Source of the DNA: JAOPZW01 sp963803375
Lineage (GTDB): Bacteria > Actinomycetota > Thermoleophilia > Solirubrobacterales > Solirubrobacteraceae
DNA length: 64,000 nt
Reading direction: 5' to 3'
Assembly: GCA_963803375.1 (NCBI GenBank)
Contig: CAWDMB010000008.1
Span: 124,001-188,000 of the forward strand
How positions within the stretch are numbered: position 1 is the stretch's first letter; each line of letters begins with the position of its first letter. This document shows positions 40,521 through 48,542 of the stretch, one piece after another. The translations under genes were made by a program, and so were the position numbers. The notes beneath the pieces were generated by a model. That model did not search any database, was not told where the DNA came from, and was given only the letters and a program-made list of their open reading frames with translations.

Positions 40521-42233
40521 GTGGCGGGGCGGCCCGATCGCGGCTCGGGGGCGGACCGCCGGCTCGTCCGCTGCACGCGAGCGGCGCGAACGCCGCTCGC
40601 GCTCGCCGTCGCGCTCGGCCTCGCGACCGCGGCGCTGCTCGTGGCCCAGGCGATCCTGCTCGGGCACGTCATCGCCCGCGCGTTCGAGGGCGGCGCGGAC
40701 GTCCGGGATCTCGGCGGGGCGATCGCGGGGCTCGCGGCGGTCGGGATCGCGCGCGCGGCCTGCGCGGCCGGCTTCGAGGCCTCGGGGCGCCTCGGCGCCG
40801 CTCGCGTCATGTCCGAGCTGCGCGGGCGCCTCGTCGAGCACCTGCTGCGCGTGCGGCCGACCGGCCTGCGCGACCGCCGAGCGGGCGAGCTCGTCACCAC
40901 GGCCGTCCAGGGCGTCGACGCGCTCGAGGCGTACTTCGCGCGCTACCTGCCGCAGGTCGTGCTCGCCGTGCTCGTGCCGATCCTCGTGCTCGGCTTCGTG
41001 CTGCCGCGCGATCTCGCCGCCGGCCTGATCCTGGCGGTCACCGTCCCGCTCATCCCCGTCTTCATGATCCTCATCGGGCTCGCCACGCGCGTGAGCTCCG
41101 AGCGGCGCTGGCGCACGCTCTCGCGCCTGAGCGGGCACCTCCTCGACGTCCTGCGCGGCCTGGAGACGCTGCGCGCGCACGGCCGCGAGCAGGCCCAGGT
41201 CGCGGTGCTGGCCCGGGCCGGCGACGCGTTCCGCCGCCAGACGATGGCCACGCTGCGCATCGCCTTCCTGTCGGCGCTCGTGCTCGAGCTGATCGCGATG
41301 CTCGGGACGGCGCTCGTCGCCGCGACGGTCGGCGTCCAGCTCGCGGACGGCAGCCTGCCCTTCGCCACGGGCCTGGCCGTGCTGATCCTCGCGCCCGAGC
41401 TCTACCTCCCCGTGCGGCTCGTCGGCCAGCAGTTCCACGCCAGCGCCGACGGCCGGGCGGCCGCCGAGACGATCCTCGGCGTCCTCGACACCGCCCCGGC
41501 GGTGGCCGTGCCGGCGCACCCGCGCCCGGCCCCGGACCCGCGGCTCGCGGCGATCGCGCTCGAGCACGTGGCCGTCGGCTATCCGGGGCGCGGGGCGCCG
41601 GTGCTGGACGGCGTCTCGCTGCGCCTGGAGCCGGGCGAGCTCGTCGCGCTCGCGGGCTCCAGCGGCGAGGGCAAGAGCACGCTGGCCGCGCTCGTGCTGC
41701 GGTTGCTGGACCCCGACGCCGGGCGCGTGAGCTGCGGCGGCGTGGACCTGCGCGAGGTCGACCCGGTCGCCTGGCGGCGCCAGCTCGCGTGGGTGCCCCA
41801 GCGCCCGACGCTCTTCGCCGGGACGCTCGACGACAACGTTCGCCTGGGCCGGCCGGACGCGACGGCCGCGCAGGTGCGCGCCGCGATTCGCGAGGCGGGT
41901 CTCGACGAGGTCGTCGCGACGCTGCCCGCCGGCCTGGCGACGCCGGTCGGCGAGGGCGCCCGCCGCCTGTCGGCGGGCGAGGCGCAGCGCGTCGCGCTCG
42001 CGCGGGCCTTCCTGCGCGACGCCCCGGTGGTCGTGCTCGACGAGCCCACGGCGCACCTCGATCCCGCCGGCGCCGCGGCGGTCGGCGCCGCGGTCGAGCG
42101 GCTCGCGGCGGGCCGCACGGCGCTCGTCGTCGTCCACCAGCTCACGCTCGCGCGCGGCGCGGCGCGGACCGTGTGGCTCACGGGCGGTCTCCTCGGCTCG
42201 GCGCCCGCGGCGCCGGCGGCGGTCGCGGCATGA
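40521..42233 (+). CDS. cydD: ABC transporter CydD (cytochrome bd assembly)
   Basis: 570 residues, GTG start. Six-helix exporter domain (residues ~20-310) then a nucleotide-binding domain: Walker A AGSSGEGKSTL, signature RLSAGEAQRVALARAF, Walker B VVVLDEPTAHLD, H-loop VVHQL. CydDC exports or moves reduced thiols/heme-related cofactor and is required for assembly of cytochrome bd. The signature LSAGE instead of LSGGQ is typical of CydD. Its stop overlaps cydC (ATGA). Confidence 0.93.
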   Translation: MAGRPDRGSGADRRLVRCTRAARTPLALAVALGLATAALLVAQAILLGHVIARAFEGGADVRDLGGAIAGLAAVGIARAACAAGFEASGRLGAARVMSELRGRLVEHLLRVRPTGLRDRRAGELVTTAVQGVDALEAYFARYLPQVVLAVLVPILVLGFVLPRDLAAGLILAVTVPLIPVFMILIGLATRVSSERRWRTLSRLSGHLLDVLRGLETLRAHGREQAQVAVLARAGDAFRRQTMATLRIAFLSALVLELIAMLGTALVAATVGVQLADGSLPFATGLAVLILAPELYLPVRLVGQQFHASADGRAAAETILGVLDTAPAVAVPAHPRPAPDPRLAAIALEHVAVGYPGRGAPVLDGVSLRLEPGELVALAGSSGEGKSTLAALVLRLLDPDAGRVSCGGVDLREVDPVAWRRQLAWVPQRPTLFAGTLDDNVRLGRPDATAAQVRAAIREAGLDEVVATLPAGLATPVGEGARRLSAGEAQRVALARAFLRDAPVVVLDEPTAHLDPAGAAAVGAAVERLAAGRTALVVVHQLTLARGAARTVWLTGGLLGSAPAAPAAVAA

Positions 42234-43954
42234 GCGCCCGCGCGGCGGCCCTCGGGCGTGCGATCGCCGAGCTCGCGCCGCTGCGGCGGCGCTTCGCGCT
42301 CGCCGTGGCGCTCGGTGCGGGCGCGATCTCAGCCGCCGTCGCCCTGCTGGCCGTGTCGGGCACGCTCATCAGCCGCGCCGCCCTGCGCCCAGAGATCATG
42401 TCGCTCACGGCGCTGATCGTCGGCGTCCGCGCGCTCTCGCTCGCCCGGGCGCTGCTGCGCTACCTCGAGCGCCTCGTCTCCCACGACGTCGCGCTGCGGG
42501 CGCTCGCGCGGCTGCGCGTGCGCTTCTTCGCCCGCCTCGTGCCGCTGGCGCCCGACGCCCGGCGGCTGCGCGGCGCCGACGCGCTCAGCCGCTATGTCGG
42601 CGACGTCGAGACGCTGCAGGACCTCTACCTCCGCGCGCTCGGGCCCGCGCTCATCGCGGCCGTCGTGCTGGCCACGACCGGCGGCTTCATGCTGATCGTC
42701 CTGCCGCCCGCGGCGCCGGTGCTGGCCGTGGCGCTGCTCGCGGCCGCCGTCGCCGTGCCAGCGCTCGCCGCGGCCACGTCGCGCCGCGCCGGCCGGCGCC
42801 AGGCGCCGGCCCGCGCCGCGCTCGCGACCGAGCTCGACGAGGTCGTGCGCGGCGCCGCCGAGCTCGCCCTCTACGGGCGCGAGGCCGACCGTGTCGCCCG
42901 CGTCAAGGCGGCCGACGCGGCGCTCGTCGAGACGCAGCGCCGCGACGCCTGGGTCGCCTCGGCCAGCTCCGGGCTCAGCACGCTCGCGTCCGTCGGCGCC
43001 ATCGTCGGCGTGCTCGCCTGCGGCGTCGCCGCGACTGCGGCCGGCCGGCTCGACGGGGTCCTGCTCGCCGCCGTCGTGCTCGTGGCGATGGGCGCCTTCG
43101 AGGCCGTCGTGCCGCTCCCCGAGGCGGCCGCCCGCCTGTCGGCCTGCGCGACGGCCGCCGCCCGGCTCGAGGAGGTCACCGACGCCGCGCCCGGCGTGCC
43201 CGAGCCGCGCGCGCCGCGCTCGCCGCCGGCCGCCGGGGCGCTGGAGGCGCGGGGCGTCGGCGTGCGCTTCGCGGGCCGCGACGCCCTCGCGCTGCGCGAC
43301 GTCGACGTCCGCGTGGCGCCGGGCGCGCGCGTCGCCGTGGTGGGACGCAGCGGCGCGGGCAAGACGACGCTGGCCCGCCTGCTCGTGCGCTTTCGCGACC
43401 CCGACGCCGGCGCCGTGAGCCTCGGCGGCGTCGACGTGCGTGAGCTCGCGAGCGCCGACCTTCGCGCCGTCGTGCGCCTCGACGCCCAGGACGCGCACCT
43501 CTTCACGGCGACGCTGCGCGCGAACGTGGCCCTGGCGCGTCCCGGGGCCGACGACGCCGCGATCCGCGACGCCCTGCGCCGCGCCGGGCTGGGGCCGTGG
43601 CTGGCCTCGCTCCCCGCGGGCCTGGACACCGAGGTGGGGGAGGATGGGACCGAGGTCTCCGGCGGCCAGCGCCGGCGGATCGCGCTCGCCCGCGCGCTCC
43701 TGGCGGACGCGCGCTTCCTCGTCCTCGACGAGCCGACGGCGCACCTGGACCCAGGCGGCGCCCGCGACCTGCTGCGCGCCCTCGGCGAGGACCGCTCCGA
43801 CGCCCGCGGGATGCTCGTGATCACGCACGGCCTCGACGGCCTCGAGGCCTTCGACGAGGTCGTCGTGCTCGACGCCGGCGTCGTCGTCGAGCGGGGCCGC
43901 CCGGGCGAGCTGGTCGAGCTCGACGGGGCCTTCGCCGCGATGGCGGCCGCCTGA
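42230..43954 (+). CDS. cydC: ABC transporter CydC (cytochrome bd assembly)
   Basis: 574 residues. Exporter membrane domain (GAGAISAAVALLAVSGTLISRAAL, LLRYLERLVSHDVALRALARLR: the Cyd-C-type RYLERL motif) and nucleotide-binding domain with Walker A GRSGAGKTTL, signature EVSGGQRRRIALARALL and Walker B FLVLDEPTAHLD. Partner of CydD in the heterodimeric transporter. It ends the operon, convergent with the glutaredoxin gene 22 bp away. Confidence 0.93.
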   Translation: MSARAAALGRAIAELAPLRRRFALAVALGAGAISAAVALLAVSGTLISRAALRPEIMSLTALIVGVRALSLARALLRYLERLVSHDVALRALARLRVRFFARLVPLAPDARRLRGADALSRYVGDVETLQDLYLRALGPALIAAVVLATTGGFMLIVLPPAAPVLAVALLAAAVAVPALAAATSRRAGRRQAPARAALATELDEVVRGAAELALYGREADRVARVKAADAALVETQRRDAWVASASSGLSTLASVGAIVGVLACGVAATAAGRLDGVLLAAVVLVAMGAFEAVVPLPEAAARLSACATAAARLEEVTDAAPGVPEPRAPRSPPAAGALEARGVGVRFAGRDALALRDVDVRVAPGARVAVVGRSGAGKTTLARLLVRFRDPDAGAVSLGGVDVRELASADLRAVVRLDAQDAHLFTATLRANVALARPGADDAAIRDALRRAGLGPWLASLPAGLDTEVGEDGTEVSGGQRRRIALARALLADARFLVLDEPTAHLDPGGARDLLRALGEDRSDARGMLVITHGLDGLEAFDEVVVLDAGVVVERGRPGELVELDGAFAAMAAA

Positions 43955-43976
43955 GCGCCGTGGCCGGCGCGCGCGG

Positions 43977-44390
43977 TCAGGAGAGCCGGTTCTCGATGCC
44001 CATCGGCGCGGGGCCCCGTGCGGGCGCCTCGCCCTCGGGGGCGTCTGCGGGCGCGTCCGCCGGCGCCTCGACGCCGAGCGCCTCGTGCAGCTCGCCCGAC
44101 GCGTACATCTCGGCCACGATGTCGGCACCGCCCACGAGCTCCCCCTGGACGAACAGCTGCGGGATCGTCGGCCAGCTCGAGAGCGCCGAGAGCTCCTGGC
44201 GGATGCGGGGGTCGGGGAGGATGTCGACGGCCGCGAACGACGCCCCCGTCGCCTGCAGGGCGGCGGCCGTGCGGGCGGAGAAGCCGCACATGGGCTGATC
44301 GGGGGTCCCCTTCATGAAGAGGATGACGGGGTTGTCGGCGATCGCCTCGGCGATCGCGTCGCGGATCGGGTTGGAAGGCTGCTCGGTCAT
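43977..44390 (-). CDS. Monothiol CGFS glutaredoxin (Grx4/GrxD type)
   Basis: 137 residues. Core NPVILFMKGTPDQPMCGFSARTAAAL with the CGFS active site, then SWPTIPQLFVQGELVGGADIV. CGFS glutaredoxins bind and pass [2Fe-2S] clusters rather than reducing disulphides. The C-terminal ~25 residues are a proline/alanine repeat (EAPADAPADAPEGEAP), not part of the fold. It is coupled by ATGA to bolA upstream; BolA and Grx4 form a complex bridging a cluster. Confidence 0.92.
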   Translation of the reverse strand: MTEQPSNPIRDAIAEAIADNPVILFMKGTPDQPMCGFSARTAAALQATGASFAAVDILPDPRIRQELSALSSWPTIPQLFVQGELVGGADIVAEMYASGELHEALGVEAPADAPADAPEGEAPARGPAPMGIENRLS

Positions 44391-44611
44391 GGGGTCTCCG
44401 TCCTGAGTGAGAGCGCGTGGATGGCGCCGCCGATCTCGCCGTCGTCGAACGCGCCGAAGACGAGGCGATGCTGCTCGAGGCGGCTCAGGCCCGCGAACGC
44501 GCCCGCCACGACGCGCGCGTTGAAGTGTACGTCGTCGGGCGACTCGACCTCGGCGGTCGCGCCCGGGATGGCGGCTTCGATGCGAGCCTTGACCTCGGCG
44601 GCGGTGGGCAT
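44387..44611 (-). CDS. BolA-family protein
   Basis: 74 residues from ATG 44611. Compact BolA fold: AEVKARIEAAIPGATAEVESPDDVHFNARVVAGAFAGLSRLEQHRLVFGAF with the conserved LEQHRLVF and the His of the cluster-binding pocket, then IHALSLRT. Functions with the adjacent CGFS glutaredoxin in Fe-S delivery. Only 39 bp separate its start from the divergent Fe-S carrier gene. Confidence 0.9.
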   Translation of the reverse strand: MPTAAEVKARIEAAIPGATAEVESPDDVHFNARVVAGAFAGLSRLEQHRLVFGAFDDGEIGGAIHALSLRTETP

Positions 44612-44635
44612 CTGGGCTCCAAGGGTAGCGATCGC

Positions 44636-44641
44636 TATATT
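44636..44641 (+). promoter_or_regulatory. -10 element for a nearly leaderless Fe-S carrier gene
   Basis: TATATT stands 9 bp before the ATG at 44651 in the 39-bp gap between divergent bolA and the carrier gene. A normal spacing would start transcription within ~3 nt of the ATG, and there is no Shine-Dalgarno, so the message is probably leaderless. GCGATCGC at 44628-44635 just before it is a perfect palindrome that a regulator could use. Confidence 0.5.
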
Positions 44642-44650
44642 TGCTGAAGC

Positions 44651-45037
44651 ATGGACGGAACCCAGATCACCTACCACGCCAAGGGCGTCAACCTGACCGA
44701 GAAGGGCGCCGAGAAGGTGCGCGAGTACCTCAGCTCGCAGGGGCTCGCCGAGGAGGCCGCCGGCCTGCGCGTCGGCGTCCGCGGCGGCGGCTGCTCGGGC
44801 TTCCAGTACCAGCTCGCGTTCGACGAGACCCGCGACGGCGACGCCGTCTTCGAGGACCACGGCCTGCGCCTGCTCGTCGACAACCAGAGCCTGCCGTACG
44901 TCGACGGCTCGACCGTCGACTACGTCGACTCGATGCAGGGCGCCGGCTTCCAGGTCAACAACCCGAACGTGGTCGCGGCCTGCGGCTGCGGCTCCTCGTT
45001 CCGGGTCGCCGAGGACGAGCAGGTCTCCGCGGTCTAG
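44651..45037 (+). CDS. A-type Fe-S carrier (HesB/IscA/ErpA family)
   Basis: 128 residues. Conserved Cys triad: GGGCSGFQYQLAFDE (Cys48) and ACGCGSSF near residues 111-113, which bind a [2Fe-2S] or [4Fe-4S] cluster. It passes clusters from the scaffold to targets; the neighbouring CGFS glutaredoxin and BolA belong to the same traffic. It probably starts from a leaderless message. Its 3' end overlaps the start region of the glycosidase frame. Confidence 0.93.
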   Translation: MDGTQITYHAKGVNLTEKGAEKVREYLSSQGLAEEAAGLRVGVRGGGCSGFQYQLAFDETRDGDAVFEDHGLRLLVDNQSLPYVDGSTVDYVDSMQGAGFQVNNPNVVAACGCGSSFRVAEDEQVSAV

Positions 45038-46314
45038 CGGCGCTCGTCGCCGCGGCCGCGGCTCTCGTCGTCGCCGCCTGTGGCGGCGGCTCGGACGACG
45101 AGCCCACGACGACCACCACGGTGCCCGCGCCGGCGCCGCGGCCGGAGCCGGTGCCCCCGTCCTCGGACCCGTCGTTCGGCGGCGGTCTGGCCACCGGCCT
45201 CAGCGAGCTCAACGCGAACCTGCTCTGGTACGGACGCGACGTCGGGCCGTTCGGGCCGTGGCGCGACCGCGTCGAGGCGCTCCGTCCCGCGCTCTACCGC
45301 CTGCTCGTGGACTGGTCGCAGCTGCAGCCCTCGCCCGACGTGCCGCCCGACTGGACGAAGCCGGCCGACGGGTGCGCGCGCGGGATCCCGCCGTGCCTGC
45401 CGTTCGCCGGGCTGCGCGACGTGCTGCGCGCCGTGCGCTCGCAGCAGCGCGCCGGGCACGGCTTCGCGGTCGTGGTGTCGTTCTACGGCGTGCCGGCGTG
45501 GGCGGCGCGCCCGCCCGGCGGCTGCGAGCGCGCGGACGCGGCGCCCCGGTCGCGGCCGCTCACGGCGCGCGGGCTGCGCGCCTACGGCGCGCTGATCGAC
45601 TCGCTGCAGGCGCTCGCCGCGGCCGAGGACGTCGCGATCCGGTGGTGGAGCCCGTGGAACGAGCCCAACGGCCGGTTCTTCCTCTCGCCCCAGCGCACGC
45701 GCTGCGCCGCGGATGCGCCGTCGCGCGCGCCCCGCGTCTACGCCGCCCTGGCCCGGACGATGCGCCGGCGCCTGCGCCCCGGCCAGGAGCTCGTGGTCGG
45801 CGAGCTCGCCGACCTGCGGGTCGCGCGCCCTGAGCGCACGTCGCTGGCCGAGTTCGTCGCCGACCTGCCCGACGACGTCCTCTGCGCGGCCGCCGTCGTC
45901 GCCCAGCACGACTACGTCGAGCGCTCCGACCAGCCGGGAGACGCCGGCGCCGTCGGCGACCTCGAGGCCGCCCTCGACCGCCGGGCGTGCGCGGTGCGCA
46001 CGCCGATCTGGGTCACCGAGACCGGCGTCGGCGACCCGCGCACGGGCGGCCGCCGCGTCGCCGACGCGGCCGGCCTGCGCGCCGACTGCCGCGCGCTGCA
46101 GGCCGCGCTCGAGCGCTGGGACGCGGACCCGCGCGTCGGCGCGGCGGTCCAGTACTCGGTCCGCGACGACCCGGCCTTCCCGGTCGGCCTGGCCGACGCC
46201 CGCCTGACGCGCGCGTGGCCCGCCTTCGCGCTGTGGCGCGCCTGGGGCGGCGACCGCGCGCCCGACGGGCCGGAGCCGGCGCTGCCGCCCGCGTGCGCGC
46301 CCGGGTCCCGATAA
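44980..46314 (+). CDS. Lipoprotein glycosyl hydrolase, clan-A type; start codon unclear
   Basis: Frame open to TAA 46312. The readable N-terminus GRAGLRGLAALVAAAAALVVAAC ends in a lipobox, then a Thr/Pro linker (EPTTTTTVPAPAPRPEP) and a TIM-barrel glycosidase: WWSPWNEPNGRFFL carries the acid/base Glu (N-E-P), TPIWVTETGVGDP the nucleophile Glu, about 150 residues apart as in clan GH-A (GH5/GH39-like). No ATG, GTG or TTG lies in frame before the signal peptide within reach; the only candidates are CTG at 44980 and 44986, inside the Fe-S carrier gene, or GTG 45121, which loses the signal. Coordinates here use CTG 44980. It may be a non-standard start or a frameshift in the record. Confidence 0.65.
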   Translation: MRLRLLVPGRRGRAGLRGLAALVAAAAALVVAACGGGSDDEPTTTTTVPAPAPRPEPVPPSSDPSFGGGLATGLSELNANLLWYGRDVGPFGPWRDRVEALRPALYRLLVDWSQLQPSPDVPPDWTKPADGCARGIPPCLPFAGLRDVLRAVRSQQRAGHGFAVVVSFYGVPAWAARPPGGCERADAAPRSRPLTARGLRAYGALIDSLQALAAAEDVAIRWWSPWNEPNGRFFLSPQRTRCAADAPSRAPRVYAALARTMRRRLRPGQELVVGELADLRVARPERTSLAEFVADLPDDVLCAAAVVAQHDYVERSDQPGDAGAVGDLEAALDRRACAVRTPIWVTETGVGDPRTGGRRVADAAGLRADCRALQAALERWDADPRVGAAVQYSVRDDPAFPVGLADARLTRAWPAFALWRAWGGDRAPDGPEPALPPACAPGSR

Positions 46315-46328
46315 GGGCGCCGGCGTTC

Positions 46329-47216
46329 GTGCGCGAGGCCGACGCCACCGGCGCGCCACCGGGCTCCGTCGTGGTCCGGCTGCCGTTCCGCGCGCCCCTG
46401 CACGCCGACGGGCTGATCACCTGGCTCGGGGCGCGCGCCGTGCCCGGCGTCGAGGAGGTCGCGGGGCCCGCGTACCGGCGCAGCCTGCGGCTGCCCGCGG
46501 GCGCCGGCGTCGTCGAGCTGACCTTCGCCGCCGAGCACGTGCGCTGCGTCGTCCGGCTCGAGGACGCGCGGGACCTCGAGCCCGCGGTGCGGCGCTGCCG
46601 CGCCCTGCTCGACCTCGACGCCGACCCGGTCGCGATCGACGCCGCGCTGGCCGCCGACCGCCGCCTCGCGCCGCTCGTCGCCGCCGCGCCGGGCCGCCGC
46701 GCCCCCGGCCACGTCGACGGGCCGGAGCTCGCGGTCCGCGCCGTGCTCGGCCAGCAGGTGTCCGTGGCGGCTGCGGCCACGGTGGCCGGGCGGCTCGTCG
46801 CCGCGGCCGGGGAGGCGCTGCGCGCACCCGTCGGCGGCGTGACGCACCTCTTCCCGGCCCCCGGTGCGCTCGCGACCGTGCCGCTGCCGCTGCCAGCGGC
46901 CAGGGCGCGGACGCTGCGGGCGCTCGCGGCGGCGCTCGAGCGCGGCGAGCTGCAGCTCGACCCCGGAGCCGATCGCCGGGCCGCCCGCCGCGCGCTGCTC
47001 GCGCTGCCGGGGGTCGGGCCGTGGACGGCGGAGATCGTCGCGTTGCGGGCGCTGCACGACCCGGACGCCTATCCGGCCGGCGATCTCGCGCTGCGCCGTG
47101 CGCTCGCGGCGCTCGGGCCCGGAGCGGATCCCGAGCGCTGGCGGCCCTGGCGCGCCTACGCCGCGCAGCACCTCTGGGCGCTCGCGGCACGGGCCGCCGG
47201 GGCGCCCGCCGCCTGA
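46329..47216 (+). CDS. AlkA-type DNA-3-methyladenine glycosylase
   Basis: 295 residues. N-terminal AlkA_N-like beta domain (VVVRLPFRAPLHADGLITWLGARAVPGVEEV; PAGAGVVELTF) and the helical HhH-GPD core: AVLGQQVSVAAAATVAGRL, helix-hairpin-helix LPGVGPWTAEIVALRAL and the catalytic Asp in YPAGDLALRRAL. Removes alkylated purines in base excision repair. It has no Ada methyltransferase domain, though this AlkA is the type often fused to Ada in actinobacteria. An earlier in-frame GTG at 46293, overlapping the glycosidase, is the other possible start. Confidence 0.88.
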   Translation: MREADATGAPPGSVVVRLPFRAPLHADGLITWLGARAVPGVEEVAGPAYRRSLRLPAGAGVVELTFAAEHVRCVVRLEDARDLEPAVRRCRALLDLDADPVAIDAALAADRRLAPLVAAAPGRRAPGHVDGPELAVRAVLGQQVSVAAAATVAGRLVAAAGEALRAPVGGVTHLFPAPGALATVPLPLPAARARTLRALAAALERGELQLDPGADRRAARRALLALPGVGPWTAEIVALRALHDPDAYPAGDLALRRALAALGPGADPERWRPWRAYAAQHLWALAARAAGAPAA

Positions 47217-47341
47217 GCCGGCGAACTGCGGGCCATGCCCCGGTTGCAGCTCGCCCACGCCGGCGACGGCGTGCCTTACCGCCCCACCCCGACCCGCTGC
47301 CCGCACACGGCGCCTTGCCCTGCCGTGGCACGCTCCAGGGG

Positions 47342-47508
47342 CTAGTGGGCCTTCTCGCAACGTTTGACCGCAAACGGCGGACGCCGATCACCGCCTGGCT
47401 TTGTCCTCGGTCGCGGCAATGGCTCCACCATTGCTCGCTCCCTGCGTCCTCGCCAGTCGGCGCCGGCGCCTCGCCGTTTCGGCCCAACGTCACGAGAAGA
47501 CCCACTAG
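47342..47508. mobile_element. MITE-like repeat, copy 2 (167 bp)
   Basis: Second copy of the element at 9570-9747, in the same orientation relative to its convergent neighbours. Ends: CTAG-TGGGCCTTCTCG (from 47342) and CGAGAAGACCCA-CTAG (to 47508). The inverted repeat is closer to perfect than in copy 1 and the CTAG duplication is exact, so this may be the less worn insertion. Internal hairpin GCAATGG/CCATTGC at 47416-47434. Most differences from copy 1 lie in about 30 bp of the right half. It separates the AlkA gene (ends 47216) from the flavin reductase, whose TAG stop is inside the right CTAG. The 120 bp 47217-47341 hold nothing recognisable. Confidence 0.78.
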
Positions 47509-48542
47509 GGCTGGCCCTCGACGACCCCGGGCACGCCGGTGTTCGTCGAGTACTTCGGCTGGATCTTCGCGTCCGGGCGAATGTGGTGCACGGCCTGGGA
47601 GACCGCGATCGCCGCCTCCGCGTAGCCCGTGGCAATGAGCTTGAGCTTGCCGTCGAAGGTCGTGATGTCGCCGCACGCCCAGACGCGGTCGAGCGAGGTC
47701 CGCAGAAGCCCGTCGACCTTGATCGCACCCTTCTCGATCTCGAAGCCCCAGTCCTTGAGCGGGCCGAGCGCCGTCTTGAACCCGAGCTGCAGGAGGATCG
47801 CGTCGCAGGGCACCTCGACGACGTGATCGGCGTCCTCGGAGTGGCAGAGCGTCACCGACTCGACGTTGCCGTTGCCCGCGACCTCCTTGACCTGGTAGGG
47901 CACGTGGACGTCGATGCGTCCGGCGGCGTGGGCGTCCATGACCTGATTGACCGTCGCCTCGTGGGCCCGGAAGCCCTCGCGGCGGTGGACGAGCGAAACG
48001 CGCTCGGCGGTGTCGAGGAGGTTGACGACCCAGTCGCAGGCCGAGTCCCCGCCGCCGATGATCACGACGCGCTTGCCCTCGAACTCGGACTTCGACCCGA
48101 CGAGGTAGTGCGCGCCCCGGCCCTCCCAGGCGTCGAGGTCGTAGCCCGGGAGCTTCTTGGGCTCGAACGCCCCGTGCCCGCCGGCGACGACGACCGTGCG
48201 CGAGCGCAGGTCGCCGCGATCGGTGTGCAGGAGGACGAGGTCGTCCTCCCACGAGATCGCGAGCGCCGACGTCTCGAGGTGGAGCGGCACGTCGAACTGC
48301 TCGAGGGTCTGGCGGCGGTGCAGCTCGACGAGGTCGCGGGCGAGGATCCTCGGATGCCCGGGCACGTCGAAGATCCACTTCTCGGGATAGAGCGTCGTGA
48401 GCTGGCCACCGATCTCCGGCAAGGAGTCGATGATCCGCGAGCTCGCCTCGCGCATGCCCGCCCAGAAGGCGGCCGACAGCCCCACGGGGCCGGCGCCGAT
48501 GATCGTGATGTCGCGCACCTCGTCGAGATCGGCCGTGCTCAT
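47505..48542 (-). CDS. Ferredoxin/flavodoxin-NADP+ reductase, TrxR-like
   Basis: 345 residues. Two dinucleotide sites: GAGPVGLSAAFWAG near residue 17 (FAD) and VIIGGGDSACDWVV in the middle (NADPH), plus ACGDITTFDGKLKLIATGYAEAAIA at the end. The thioredoxin-reductase CxxC is missing, so this is the YumC-type reductase that passes electrons from NADPH to ferredoxin or flavodoxin. It is coupled by ATGA to hemQ upstream. The stop TAG lies in the end of the repeat element, so the last residues (GVVEGQP) may have been set by that insertion. Confidence 0.88.
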   Translation of the reverse strand: MSTADLDEVRDITIIGAGPVGLSAAFWAGMREASSRIIDSLPEIGGQLTTLYPEKWIFDVPGHPRILARDLVELHRRQTLEQFDVPLHLETSALAISWEDDLVLLHTDRGDLRSRTVVVAGGHGAFEPKKLPGYDLDAWEGRGAHYLVGSKSEFEGKRVVIIGGGDSACDWVVNLLDTAERVSLVHRREGFRAHEATVNQVMDAHAAGRIDVHVPYQVKEVAGNGNVESVTLCHSEDADHVVEVPCDAILLQLGFKTALGPLKDWGFEIEKGAIKVDGLLRTSLDRVWACGDITTFDGKLKLIATGYAEAAIAVSQAVHHIRPDAKIQPKYSTNTGVPGVVEGQP

